Assembly (NCBI RefSeq): GCF_001653715.1
Contig: NZ_LWHQ01000045.1
Coordinates: forward strand, 1 to 55,788
From: Methylobacterium platani
GTDB taxonomy: Bacteria; Pseudomonadota; Alphaproteobacteria; Rhizobiales; Beijerinckiaceae
Length of the DNA: 55,788 bases
Reading direction: 5' to 3'
Shown here: positions 30,602 through 39,603 of the stretch, in pieces
Layout of the letters: each line of letters begins with the position of its first letter
Numbering within the stretch: position 1 is the first letter of the stretch
Notes under the pieces: generated by a model
Databases searched by the model: none
Seen by the model: the letters and a program-made list of their open reading frames with translations, nothing else
What the model was told of the DNA's origin: nothing
Position numbers and translations under genes: made by a program

Positions 30602-30969
30602 CAGCTCTCCACCTCGACCACGCCCGGCCCGGTGCACGCCGCCCGGTTCCGCAACGTCATCAATCGCGGTCCGTGCCGAACCGAATCAGTTCCGGCCCGG
30701 ACCATGCCTCTGCTAGCCCATGGACGCGATTTGTCCAATAGCCCGTATTCGGCGGGCCAGGAGTTAACACGCAAGTTCTGCCCCGATCTACGAACTGCCG
30801 GAGCGTCTCCGAGAAGAGATCGGCGGTTGCGCCGGTCCGACAGCGGATCGATGCACGCCGGCAATGCAGGTGCGGCTTTCCCGTCCCATGACGGCAAGGT
30901 CGACATCGGCGACACCGGTGAAGCGCGACGCCGCCGCGGCGGATCATCATCGCGCGTGTCCAGCCCGTC
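30602..30969. other. Gene-free spacer upstream of the histidine kinase
   Basis: 368 bp between two minus-strand genes. It should hold the kinase promoter. I see a single TTAAC half site (around 30766) but no full CtrA box, no hairpin with a T-run and no coding frame with a family match. Confidence 0.4.
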
Positions 30970-31701
30970 TCACGGGGACCGGGCCGTATGCTCGGGACAG
31001 GCCGCCGCCTCGAGGCGCGCGGCGACGCCGTCCCGCGTCGCGGGATCGAGGCCGAGATGGACGCCGTCCGGCGACCGGCCGGCGGCCGCCGGCGCGCGCA
31101 GGTCCGCGAAGGCATCGACGTAGGCGCAGCCGGCCCGGGCGCATTCCTCGGACAGGATCGCCGAGTAGGCCGGCGCGGCCTCGACGTCGTAGAACTTCGC
31201 GATTCCGGGGCGGCCGGGATCGAAGGGCGGGACCGCGGTGGCGACGACGCGCCGGGCCCGGGGCACCAGCTCGGAGAACAGGGCGCGGGCCTCCGCCCGG
31301 AAGCGCTCGGCCGCGTCGGGATGGCCGTCGCGCTGGCGCCGGGTGAGGTCGTTGGTGCCGATCGTCACCACGATCGTCTCCGGCGGCCGCGGCAGCGCGA
31401 TCCAGCCGGCCACCGCCCGCAGGCCGGCGACCCGCGTGCCCGCGATGCCGCCGTTGACGACCGGCCGGCCGCACAGGGTCGGCAGGTAGAGCCGCTCGAT
31501 CTGCGAGTCGCCGAGGAGCAGGCCGTAGGGTCCCTCGACCTGCTTCAGGAGACCGGTGACCGCGAAGGCCCGCGCCTCCCGGAAGGCCGCCACGCCCTGC
31601 CCGTTGCCGGCGCCGCGATGCCGGCTCGCCACGAACGCGGCGGCTCCGGCCGCCAGGACGGACACGGCCAGGACGGCCCCGACGATGATTGACTTGCGCA
31701 C
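30970..31701 (-). CDS. SGNH/GDSL-type hydrolase, membrane-anchored or exported
   Basis: A 243-residue protein. A hydrophobic N-terminal segment (RKSIIVGAVLAVSVLAAGAAAFVA) acts as signal or anchor. The SGNH blocks are present: GDSQIE (nucleophile Ser), GGIAGTRV, GTNDL (Asn), and DGVHLG (Asp/His) near the C-terminus. Such enzymes remove acyl or acetyl groups from lipids, peptidoglycan or polysaccharides. GTG at 31701 follows GAGGG; a longer start adds an unstructured Arg-rich stretch. Confidence 0.8.
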   Translation of the reverse strand: MRKSIIVGAVLAVSVLAAGAAAFVASRHRGAGNGQGVAAFREARAFAVTGLLKQVEGPYGLLLGDSQIERLYLPTLCGRPVVNGGIAGTRVAGLRAVAGWIALPRPPETIVVTIGTNDLTRRQRDGHPDAAERFRAEARALFSELVPRARRVVATAVPPFDPGRPGIAKFYDVEAAPAYSAILSEECARAGCAYVDAFADLRAPAAAGRSPDGVHLGLDPATRDGVAARLEAAACPEHTARSP

Positions 31702-31914
31702 CCGCCCTCGCGTCCCGGTCCCGACGCCCCGGTTCTGATGTCCCCGCGGGCGGTACAAGCGCCGACGCCCGCCGCGAGTCAATCGCGGTCGCGCCCCGCC
31801 CCTGGACGGTTTCCGGCAGGTTATCCACAGGCGGCGGGTTTTCCCCCGACATCTTCACGCCTGATTCGGCGGTTCTCATCATGGTTGAGGGCAGGTAATC
31901 GGAGAGCCCGCGCC

Positions 31915-32985
31915 ATGATGCCAGTGGAGATCGACCCGTCGGAGGTGCGCCAGCCGCGCCAGGAACCGCAGGAGCGCGCCCGCCCGCGTCTCGGCCGTCC
32001 GGCGATGCTGGCGGCCCTGGCGGTGGTCGGGATCGGCGGCTGCGCCGGGCTCGCGGCGGCGGCCTATCCGACGATCAGCGACATGCTGCGGCCGCGCCCC
32101 GCCGAGGTGCATTTCGGCCGCGTCGCCGACATGCCCGAGATCAAGGACGGCGTCCCGGCCCTGCGGACGACCCCGGTGCGCCAGGTGGCGATCCCGCCCG
32201 CGCCGATACCCGGCCAGAACCCCGTCCAGGCTCCTGTGCCGGTCGACGCCTCCGCGCAGGCCTTCATGCCGGCGCAGGGCCCCGCGCCGGTGGCCGCGCC
32301 CGCTCCCCTGCTCGATCCGAAACCGACCGCGCGGCCGGGCCGGTGGACCCCCGCCACCGACGTGGCCGCGACCGGCGCCACCGCGCCGTTCCAGCCCATG
32401 CCGTCGGCCGTTCCGAGGGCCCAGGAATCGCCGAAGACCCAGGAGACGTCGAAGACCCAGGAATCGTCGAAGACTCAGGAAGCTCGGACGACCCCGGAGA
32501 CGGCCCGCCCGATCGCCGCGACGCCCCGCCCGGCGAGCGCGCCGCGCGAGGCCGCCGTGACGGAGCGCCCGCGCCCCTCCGAGGCCGCGCCGCTGCCGCC
32601 GGCCCGCTCGGTCCAGGCCCGGCCCGCCGCACCGCGGGAGACCGCCGCCGAGGAGAAGGCGCACAAGCCCGCGCCGTCCCGGGAGGCCAAATCCGAGACA
32701 GCGAAGTCCGAGCCGGCGAAATCCGCCTCGAGCCGGCACGCGGCCGAGACGGCCGCCGTCGAGAAGCGCCCGGTCGAGAAGAAGGCCGCCGAGAAGCCGG
32801 TGGCCCGGCGCGAGAAGACCGACGCGCACCAGCGCAGTGCGGCGGCCCAGCCCGCGGCCGCCCCGGCGGCGCAGCCCGAGGAGCCGACCCGCTTCCTCGG
32901 CGTGCCGATGCCGGACCTCGCCCCGGCCGGCCGCGCGATCAAGGACACGGTCGATGCGGTGATCTCGTTCCCGAGCCGCCTGTAG
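31915..32985 (+). CDS. Pro/Ala/Lys-rich membrane-anchored protein, unknown
   Basis: A 356-residue protein. A short N-terminal cytoplasmic part is followed by one membrane segment (about 31-52, MLAALAVVGIGGCAGLAAAAY) and a long low-complexity region rich in Pro, Ala, Glu and Lys. Residues about 171-190 hold three near-perfect (T/S)SKTQE units. The end has a small ordered stretch (FLGVPMPDLAPAGRAIKDTVDAV). The shape resembles periplasm-spanning linker proteins, but no family is assigned. It converges on the phosphoesterase gene 7 bp away. Confidence 0.65.
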   Translation: MMPVEIDPSEVRQPRQEPQERARPRLGRPAMLAALAVVGIGGCAGLAAAAYPTISDMLRPRPAEVHFGRVADMPEIKDGVPALRTTPVRQVAIPPAPIPGQNPVQAPVPVDASAQAFMPAQGPAPVAAPAPLLDPKPTARPGRWTPATDVAATGATAPFQPMPSAVPRAQESPKTQETSKTQESSKTQEARTTPETARPIAATPRPASAPREAAVTERPRPSEAAPLPPARSVQARPAAPRETAAEEKAHKPAPSREAKSETAKSEPAKSASSRHAAETAAVEKRPVEKKAAEKPVARREKTDAHQRSAAAQPAAAPAAQPEEPTRFLGVPMPDLAPAGRAIKDTVDAVISFPSRL

Positions 32986-32992
32986 CGCGGCG

Positions 32993-34732
32993 CTACCCGG
33001 CGCGGGCGGCCCCGTCGACGAGTTCGAGCACCAGCGCGTCGCGGTGCGGCCGGCCGTACTCGTCGGTCGCCTCGACGGTGAGGCGGTGCGTGCCCGCCGC
33101 CAGGTCCCGCGGCAGGCGCGCGACAAAGAGGTGCGAGCACGGCTCGGCCTTGACCCAGGACTTCTTCGTCGCGGCGTTGCGGGCGTAGAGCGCGGCGACG
33201 AACGGGTCGGGCCGGCGCACCCGCGTCATCGCCACCGGTGCGCGATCGCCGATCCGGAACGCCACCCGGCTGCGCGGCCCGCCGTCGAACAGGTTGACCA
33301 CCACCTGGGTGCTGCCGGCGCTCTCCGCCGGGATCGTCGCGCCGAGCAGCTCGTAGAGCCGCGTGTCGGGCAGCCGGGCGATGTCGGCGCCATGGAACTG
33401 GCTCTCCAGCACGATCCGCATCTGGCGGTCCGCGTCGTCGCTCGCCGGCACGTAGCGGGTGGTGTAATGCCGCCCGCCGGTCACGCTGAGCACGTGGAAG
33501 CCGTGGGGCGTGCCGTCGCGGCTGTCGGCGGTGGCGATGCCGCGCCGGTCGGGCGGGCCGCTCCACCACGAGCCCGAGACGGCGGTGAGCACGTGGTGAT
33601 GATGGGCGTCCTCACCCGTCGCGCCCGGTCGGCCGTCCGGCCCGAGATAGTGGTGCTCGGTGGTGTGGGTGTGGCCCGAGACGCTGAACGAGGGCCGCCC
33701 GGCGAGGAGCCGCAGCAGCTCGACCCGGTCGGCGGTGCCGGCCGCGGGATCGTCGGGGCCGAGATCGGTGACGAGGGGGATGTGCATCGCCACGACGACG
33801 AGCCGGTCCGTCGGCACCTCCTTCAGCAGGTTCTCGACGAAGGCGAGCTGGCGCTCGCCGATCCGGCCCTCGTAGCGCCCGCCGCGCCCCGCCGTCGCGG
33901 TGGCGGCGCCGAGATAGTGGACGTTGTCGAGCATCACGAACAGCGCGCCGCCGTGCTCCAGCGCGTAGTACGGCGCCCCGAAGGTGCGCTTGAAGGTCTC
34001 GCGGGCGTAGCGGGCGTCCGGCGCCTCGAAGTTCAGGTCGTGGTTGCCGCCGAGGTGGAACCACGGCACGCCAACCTGCGCCATGATCCGGTTCTGGCGC
34101 GGATAGAGCGAGAGGTCGTCGAACAGCACGTCGCCGGTGGTCATCCCGAAGGCGACCTTGCCGAAGGCGACCTTGCCGAACGCGCCCCGGGTGCCGAGCA
34201 CCCGGGCGACCGCGGTGTCGCGCACGAAGGTCAGCTCGGCGTGGCTCTCGGGTTGGGTATCGGTGAACAGCACGACGTCGAAGTCGCCGCTCTCCGGGCG
34301 GCGCACGAGCCCGAAATCGACGGAGGCCGGCAGCGGCCCGGTCGGCGCGATGCCGGGATAGCGCAAGCCGAGGTCCGGCGGCGTGCCGGCCGGCTGGTGC
34401 AGGTAGGAGAAATGCGGCAGCCCGTCGGGGCCGAGCGGCAGGGAAAAGCCCGTGGGCTTGACGACGAAGATCACCGCCTCGTCGCCGACCGGCAGGGCGT
34501 AGCGCCCCTCGGCATCGGTGCGGACCACCTCGCGGCTGTTCGAGACCAGCACGTCGGGCAGGCCCGGATCGCCCGGGCCGCGCCGGCCCTTGGCCCCGCG
34601 ATCCTCGTAGACGATCCCGGTGACCTGCGCGGGAGTGCCGCCGCCCTGCGCCCGCGCCGCCAGGGGCGCCAGGGTGAGGGCCGCGGCGCCCGCCACCGTG
34701 TCGCGTCGCGTCAGCGTCGTCCGCCCGGTCAT
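32993..34732 (-). CDS. Exported calcineurin-like phosphoesterase
   Basis: A 579-residue protein. The N-terminus carries a twin-arginine-like signal (LTRRDTVAGAAALTLAPLAARA). A carboxypeptidase-regulatory-like domain follows (about 35-130), then the metallophosphatase core with DTQPE, GGNHDLNF, MHIP and SGHTHTTEHH metal ligands, and a C-terminal domain typical of this subgroup. Probable periplasmic phosphodiesterase or phosphatase. A 15-bp tandem repeat at about 34144-34180 gives AFGKVAFGKVAFG within the domain. Confidence 0.85.
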   Translation of the reverse strand: MTGRTTLTRRDTVAGAAALTLAPLAARAQGGGTPAQVTGIVYEDRGAKGRRGPGDPGLPDVLVSNSREVVRTDAEGRYALPVGDEAVIFVVKPTGFSLPLGPDGLPHFSYLHQPAGTPPDLGLRYPGIAPTGPLPASVDFGLVRRPESGDFDVVLFTDTQPESHAELTFVRDTAVARVLGTRGAFGKVAFGKVAFGMTTGDVLFDDLSLYPRQNRIMAQVGVPWFHLGGNHDLNFEAPDARYARETFKRTFGAPYYALEHGGALFVMLDNVHYLGAATATAGRGGRYEGRIGERQLAFVENLLKEVPTDRLVVVAMHIPLVTDLGPDDPAAGTADRVELLRLLAGRPSFSVSGHTHTTEHHYLGPDGRPGATGEDAHHHHVLTAVSGSWWSGPPDRRGIATADSRDGTPHGFHVLSVTGGRHYTTRYVPASDDADRQMRIVLESQFHGADIARLPDTRLYELLGATIPAESAGSTQVVVNLFDGGPRSRVAFRIGDRAPVAMTRVRRPDPFVAALYARNAATKKSWVKAEPCSHLFVARLPRDLAAGTHRLTVEATDEYGRPHRDALVLELVDGAARAG

Positions 34733-34827
34733 CGGCTCGTCTCCGTCGAGGGTCGGGCAAGGAATCACGGCAACGCGACCGTTCGGTGACGTCGGGCAGA
34801 ATCCCGCCATCGTCTGCCCGGCGACGC

Positions 34828-35253
34828 TCAATCCATCCCCGGCTTGCCGCCCCGCAGCTTCTTCACGTCGCCTCGCCGGCCCTTCTCCTCCAGCCGCCTC
34901 TTCTTCGAGGCCAGCGTCGGGCGGGTCGGGCGGCGCGGGGTCGGGGGCACGGCGGCCTCGCGGACGAGGTCGACCAGGCGCTCCCGGGCCTCGGCGCGGT
35001 TGCGCTCCTGGGTGCGGTGGTTCTGCGCGGTGATGACGAGCACGCCCTCGGCGGTCACGCGCCGACCGGCGAGCTTCATCAGGCGGATCGCCACGGCGTT
35101 CGGCAGCGACGGCGAGCGGCGCACGTCGAAGCGCAGCTGCACCGCCGACGAGACCTTGTTGACGTTCTGGCCGCCCGGACCCGAGGCGCGCACGAAGCTC
35201 TCCTCGAGCTCCGATTCGTCGAGGGTGATCCAGGGCGTGCATTCGAGACCCAC
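34828..35253 (-). CDS. arfB: Alternative ribosome-rescue factor ArfB (YaeJ)
   Basis: A 141-residue peptidyl-tRNA hydrolase. It has the release-factor GGQ motif at residues 27-29 (SGPGGQNVNKVSS) and a basic, Lys/Arg-rich C-terminal tail (ASKKRRLEEKGRRGDVKKLRGG) that enters the empty mRNA channel of stalled ribosomes. GTG 35253 is chosen as it gives the usual length and has GGGAGC upstream. Divergent from the helicase gene 73 bp away. Confidence 0.9.
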   Translation of the reverse strand: MGLECTPWITLDESELEESFVRASGPGGQNVNKVSSAVQLRFDVRRSPSLPNAVAIRLMKLAGRRVTAEGVLVITAQNHRTQERNRAEARERLVDLVREAAVPPTPRRPTRPTLASKKRRLEEKGRRGDVKKLRGGKPGMD

Positions 35254-35325
35254 GACGGCGCTCCCGGGAACGGTTCGAGGCCGCCGCCATCCCACGAAAC
35301 GCTCACGCGCGCTACATGGCAGGGC

Positions 35326-37860
35326 GTGCCGAAGAAACGCTCCCCCCTTCCCTCCCTCCCCGATTCGCCCGCCCCCCCGGCCGCCCTGCCCGCCGCCTTC
35401 GCGGACTGGTTCGCGGCGCGCGGCTGGGCGCCGCGGCCGCACCAGCTCGCCCTGCTGGCGGCGGCGCGAGCCGGGCGCTCGGCCCTGCTGGTGGCGCCGA
35501 CCGGGGCCGGCAAGACGCTCGCCGGCTTCCTGCCGACCCTCGTCGAACTGGCCGAGGGCGACGGCAAGGGCGGGCTGCACACCCTCTACATCTCGCCGCT
35601 GAAGGCGCTGGCGGTCGACATCGCCCGCAACCTCGAGGCGCCGGTCGCCGGGATCGGGCTGGAGCAGAGGATCCGGATCGAGACCCGCACCGGCGACACC
35701 CCGTCGCACAAGCGGACCCGCCAGGTCGCGCGCCCGCCCCACATCCTGCTCACCACGCCCGAGCAGCTCGCCCTGCTGGTCGCCCACCGCGAGGCGGCGG
35801 AGCTGTTTCGCGGCCTCAAGCGGGTGGTGCTCGACGAGCTGCACGCGCTCGTCACCTCGAAGCGCGGCGACCTCCTGAGCCTCGGCCTCGCCCGGCTGCA
35901 CCGGCTGGCGCCGGGCCTCGCCATGACCGGCCTGTCGGCGACGGTGCGCGAGCCCGATGCCCTGCGACGCTACCTCGTCCCTCAGGTCCCCGAGCCCGTG
36001 ATGGCCGACCTCATCACCGTCGCCGGCGGAGCGCGGGCCGACCTGCACATGCTGGAGACCGGCCGCACCCTGCCGCTCGCCGGGCACACGGCGTGGCAGT
36101 CGATGCCGGCGGTCTACGACCTGATCCGGACGCACAAGCTGGTCCTGGTCTTCGTCAACACCCGGCTCCAGGCCGAGTACACCTTCCAGGAACTCTGGAA
36201 CCTCAACGACGACGGCTTGGCCATCGCGCTCCACCACGGCTCCCTCGATGCGACGCAGCGCCGCCGGGTCGAGGCCGCGATGGCGGCGGGCGTGCTCCGC
36301 GCCGTGGTCTGCACCGCGACCCTCGACCTCGGCATCGACTGGGGCGACGTCGACCTCGTGATCAATATCGGCGCGCCGAAGGGCGCGAGCCGGATCATGC
36401 AGCGGATCGGCCGGGCCAACCACCGCATGGACGAGCCGTCGAAGGCCTATCTGGTGCCGGCCAACCGCTTCGAGATGCTGGAATGCCGCGCCGCCCTCGA
36501 CGCCGTCGAGGAGGCGGCGCAGGACACGCCCGATCCGCGCATCGGCGCCCTCGACGTGCTGGCCCAGCACGTGCTCGGCATGGCCTGCGCCGGGCCGTTC
36601 TCCGACGACGACCTCTACGACGAGGTGCGGGCCGCCTCCCCCTACGCCGACCTGACGCGGGACGACTTCCTCCTCGTCCTCGATTACGTCGCCACCGGCG
36701 GCTACGCGCTGCGGGCCTACGAGCGCTTCGCCAAGATCCTGCGCGGGCCGGACGGGCTGTGGCGGGTGCGCGACGCCCGCACCGCGCAACAGTACCGGAT
36801 GAATGTCGGGACGATCATCGAATCGACGAAGGTCAAGGTGCGGCTCGCCCGGCGCAACCGCACCAAGCCCGGCGCCGTCCTGCCGGCGGGGGGGCGCGTC
36901 CTCGGCGAGATCGAGGAGGATTTCGCCGAGACCCTGACGGTCGGAGACACCTTCCTGTTCGCCGGCGAGATCCTGCGCTTCGAGGGCCTGCACGAGGACG
37001 AGGCGCTCGTCACCCGCGGCGCTCCCGGCACCGACCCGGCGATCCCGAGCTATGCCGGCTCGAAATTCCCGCTCTCGACCTTCCTCGCCGCGCGGGTGCG
37101 GGCGCTGATCGCCGATCCGTTCGAGTGGGACCGGCTGCCGGCGCAGGTCGCCGACTACCTGGTGCAGCAGCGCCGGCGCTCGGTGCTGCCGGGACCGCGC
37201 GACCTCCTGGTCGAGACCTTCCCGCGCGCCAACCGCCACTACCTCGCCTGCTTCCCGTTCGAGGGGCGCCTCGCCCACCAGACCCTCGGCATGCTGCTGA
37301 CGCGCCGCCTCGAGCGGGCCGGGATGCGGCCCTTAGGCTTCGCCGCCAACGATTACGGCCTGGCCATCTTCGGCACCCGCGACCTGTCGGAGCGCATCGG
37401 CCGCGAGCCCGGCTTCCTCGGTCGCCTCTTCGCCCAGGACATGCTCGGCGACGACCTCGAGGAATGGCTCGACGAATCGGCGATGATGAAGCGCACCTTC
37501 CGGCAATGCGCGGTGATCGCCGGGCTGATCGAGCGCCGTCACCCGGGCCTGCGCAAGACCGGGCGGCAGGTCACGATCTCGACCGACCTGATCTACGACG
37601 TGCTGCGCAAGCACCAGCCCAGCCACCTGCTGCTGCGGGCGGCGCGGCAGGATGCGGCAACCGGACTCCTCGACGTGGCCCGCCTCGGTATGATGCTTGC
37701 GCGCATCCAGGGGCGAATCATCCACAAGGCCCTCGACCGGGTCTCGCCGCTCGCCGTGAACGTGATGCTCGAGATCGGGCGCGAGCGGGTCTACGGCGAG
37801 GGCGCGGACGAGATCCTGGCCGAAGCCGAGGCGGCGCTGCTCGACGAGGCGCTGGCATGA
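35326..37860 (+). CDS. Ligase-associated DEXH-box helicase (Lhr-like)
   Basis: An 844-residue SF2 helicase of the short Lhr group. Walker A is APTGAGKT (residues 57-64), the DEXH box is VVLDELHALV, motif III is GLSATV, and motif VI is IMQRIGRANHR. The C-terminal part holds the winged helix and Lhr-specific domain. In many proteobacteria it lies with an ATP-dependent DNA ligase, an exonuclease and PdeM; here only PdeM follows. GTG 35326 is the most likely start; the ribosome site is weak. Confidence 0.88.
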   Translation: MPKKRSPLPSLPDSPAPPAALPAAFADWFAARGWAPRPHQLALLAAARAGRSALLVAPTGAGKTLAGFLPTLVELAEGDGKGGLHTLYISPLKALAVDIARNLEAPVAGIGLEQRIRIETRTGDTPSHKRTRQVARPPHILLTTPEQLALLVAHREAAELFRGLKRVVLDELHALVTSKRGDLLSLGLARLHRLAPGLAMTGLSATVREPDALRRYLVPQVPEPVMADLITVAGGARADLHMLETGRTLPLAGHTAWQSMPAVYDLIRTHKLVLVFVNTRLQAEYTFQELWNLNDDGLAIALHHGSLDATQRRRVEAAMAAGVLRAVVCTATLDLGIDWGDVDLVINIGAPKGASRIMQRIGRANHRMDEPSKAYLVPANRFEMLECRAALDAVEEAAQDTPDPRIGALDVLAQHVLGMACAGPFSDDDLYDEVRAASPYADLTRDDFLLVLDYVATGGYALRAYERFAKILRGPDGLWRVRDARTAQQYRMNVGTIIESTKVKVRLARRNRTKPGAVLPAGGRVLGEIEEDFAETLTVGDTFLFAGEILRFEGLHEDEALVTRGAPGTDPAIPSYAGSKFPLSTFLAARVRALIADPFEWDRLPAQVADYLVQQRRRSVLPGPRDLLVETFPRANRHYLACFPFEGRLAHQTLGMLLTRRLERAGMRPLGFAANDYGLAIFGTRDLSERIGREPGFLGRLFAQDMLGDDLEEWLDESAMMKRTFRQCAVIAGLIERRHPGLRKTGRQVTISTDLIYDVLRKHQPSHLLLRAARQDAATGLLDVARLGMMLARIQGRIIHKALDRVSPLAVNVMLEIGRERVYGEGADEILAEAEAALLDEALA

Positions 37861-37908
37861 GGGAACTGACCGGAGGGCGCCCCGCTCCGCGACAAGGACG
37901 ATGACACC

Positions 37909-38622
37909 GTGGCGCTGCCGCTGAAGCTCGAGAAGACCCACAAGGCCCCGGGCGTGACCCTCGCCGGAGAAACCCTCGCCCTCGATCTCAGCGGCGGATT
38001 GTGGCTGCCGGAGCACCGCACCCTGGTGGTCTCCGACCTGCACCTCGAGAAGGGCTCGGCCTTCGCCGCCCGCTCGGGCCAGTTCCTGCCGCCCTACGAC
38101 ACCCGCGAGACCCTGGCCTGCCTCCACGAGGCGGTGGCGCGGCTCGACCCGGCCCGGGTGGTCTGTCTCGGCGATTCCTTCCACGACGCCCAGGGCCCGT
38201 CCCGCCTCGACGTCGCCGACCGCGCGCTGATCGCCGCCCTGCAGGAGGGACGCGACTGGGTCTGGATCTCCGGCAACCACGACCGCGCGGTGCAGGACGG
38301 CGTCGGCGGCCGCTTCGCCGACATCCTGACCCTCGGCGGCCTGACGCTCCGGCACGAGCCGGCCGCGACCCCGGAGCCCGGCGAGGTCGCCGGCCACTTC
38401 CACCCGGTCGGCAAGGTGGCGATGCGCGGCCGCGCCGTGCGCCGGCGCTGCTTCGTCCTCGATGCCAGGCGCCTGGTGATGCCGGCCTTCGGCGCGCTGA
38501 CCGGCGGGCTCAACGTGCGCGACCGGACCTTCGACGCGCTGTTCCCCGGCGGCTTCACCGCCCACCTGATCGGCGACGGCCGGGTCTTCGCGATCAGCCG
38601 GACGATGCTGACGCGGGACTGA
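37909..38622 (+). CDS. pdeM: Ligase-associated DNA damage response endonuclease PdeM
   Basis: A 237-residue calcineurin-like metallo-nuclease. Metal-binding motifs SDLHLEKG, GDSFHD, SGNHD and GHFHP are in order at about residues 42, 90, 122 and 163. It starts 48 bp after the helicase gene in the same direction, the standard partner order. It probably acts with the helicase in DNA repair. GTG start. Confidence 0.88.
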   Translation: MALPLKLEKTHKAPGVTLAGETLALDLSGGLWLPEHRTLVVSDLHLEKGSAFAARSGQFLPPYDTRETLACLHEAVARLDPARVVCLGDSFHDAQGPSRLDVADRALIAALQEGRDWVWISGNHDRAVQDGVGGRFADILTLGGLTLRHEPAATPEPGEVAGHFHPVGKVAMRGRAVRRRCFVLDARRLVMPAFGALTGGLNVRDRTFDALFPGGFTAHLIGDGRVFAISRTMLTRD

Positions 38623-38669
38623 GCGGCGCTCCCCTCCTCCCGGCGGGCACGGTGGAGCCGCGCCCGCCG

Positions 38670-38688
38670 AGGTGAATCCGATTCACCT
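38670..38688. promoter_or_regulatory. Perfect 19-bp palindrome, probable operator
   Basis: Arms AGGTGAATC (38670-38678) and GATTCACCT (38680-38688) pair exactly around one central base. It lies 155 bp before the SDR start in the only intergenic region of the catabolic operon. Size and symmetry suit a dimeric repressor. No regulator gene is next to it, so the factor is unknown. A TGTAAAT stretch at 38694-38700 could be a -10 element. Confidence 0.6.
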
Positions 38689-38842
38689 GCGCCTGTAAAT
38701 TCCGCGTTTGTCCCCGTCCGGCGCCCCGGGCACTCTGCGGGCAACGAGACGAGGGAGGAACCGTCGAGGACGGGCGGCGCAGCGGGGGTGAACCCCGGTG
38801 CCGTGCACTCTCCCCCGTGCCCGACGAACGAGGGAGAACGAC

Positions 38843-39592
38843 ATGCTTCTGACCGACAAGGTGTGCCTGATCACCGGCGCCGCTTCGCTGCGGGGCATCG
38901 GCCGCGCGACCGCGAAGCTCTTCGCCGGCCACGGCGCCAAGGTGGTGATCCTCGATCTCGATGCCGGCCAGGCCGAAGAGGCCGCCCGCTCGCTCGGCGA
39001 GGGCCACCTCGGTCTCGCCTGCAACGTCACCGACAAGGCCGCCTGCCAGGCCGCCGCCGACGAGGTGGTCGCCCGCTTCGGCCGCATCGACGTGCTGATC
39101 AACAATGCCGGCATCACCCAGCCGCTGAAGTTCATGGAGATCGAGCCCGGCAACTACGAGGCGGTGCTCGACGTCAACCTGCGCGGCACGCTCTACATGA
39201 GCCAGGCGGTAGTGCCGCAGATGCGCAAGCAGCAATCGGGCTCGATCGTCTGCATGTCGTCGGTCTCGGCGCAGCGCGGCGGCGGCATCTTCGGCGGGCC
39301 GCATTACAGCGCCGCCAAGGGCGGCGTGCTGGGCTTAGGGAAAGCAATGGCCCGCGAGCTCGGCCCCGACACGGTGCGGGTCAACAGCATCACCCCGGGC
39401 CTGATCCAGACCGACATCACCGGCGGCAAGCTCACCGACGAGCTGAAGGTCGAGATCGCCAAGGGCATCCCGCTCGGCCGCCTCGGCGTCGCCGACGACG
39501 TCGCCAATGCCTGTCTGTTCCTGGCTTCCGACCTGTCCTCCTACATCACCGGCGCCGTCATCGACGTGAACGGCGGCATGCTGATCCACTGA
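38843..39592 (+). CDS. Short-chain dehydrogenase/reductase
   Basis: A 249-residue SDR. Nucleotide binding: TGAASLRGIGRA near residue 11; NNAG at about residue 88; catalytic Ser in MSSVSAQRGG and Tyr/Lys in YSAAKGG. Asp in ILDLDAG after beta-2 suggests NAD over NADP. It is the first gene of a run including a split transketolase and a TRAP transporter, so it likely oxidises a polyol or reduces a keto-sugar there. AGGGAG lies upstream of the ATG. Confidence 0.88.
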   Translation: MLLTDKVCLITGAASLRGIGRATAKLFAGHGAKVVILDLDAGQAEEAARSLGEGHLGLACNVTDKAACQAAADEVVARFGRIDVLINNAGITQPLKFMEIEPGNYEAVLDVNLRGTLYMSQAVVPQMRKQQSGSIVCMSSVSAQRGGGIFGGPHYSAAKGGVLGLGKAMARELGPDTVRVNSITPGLIQTDITGGKLTDELKVEIAKGIPLGRLGVADDVANACLFLASDLSSYITGAVIDVNGGMLIH

Positions 39593-39603
39593 GCGAGGCG
39601 ACC

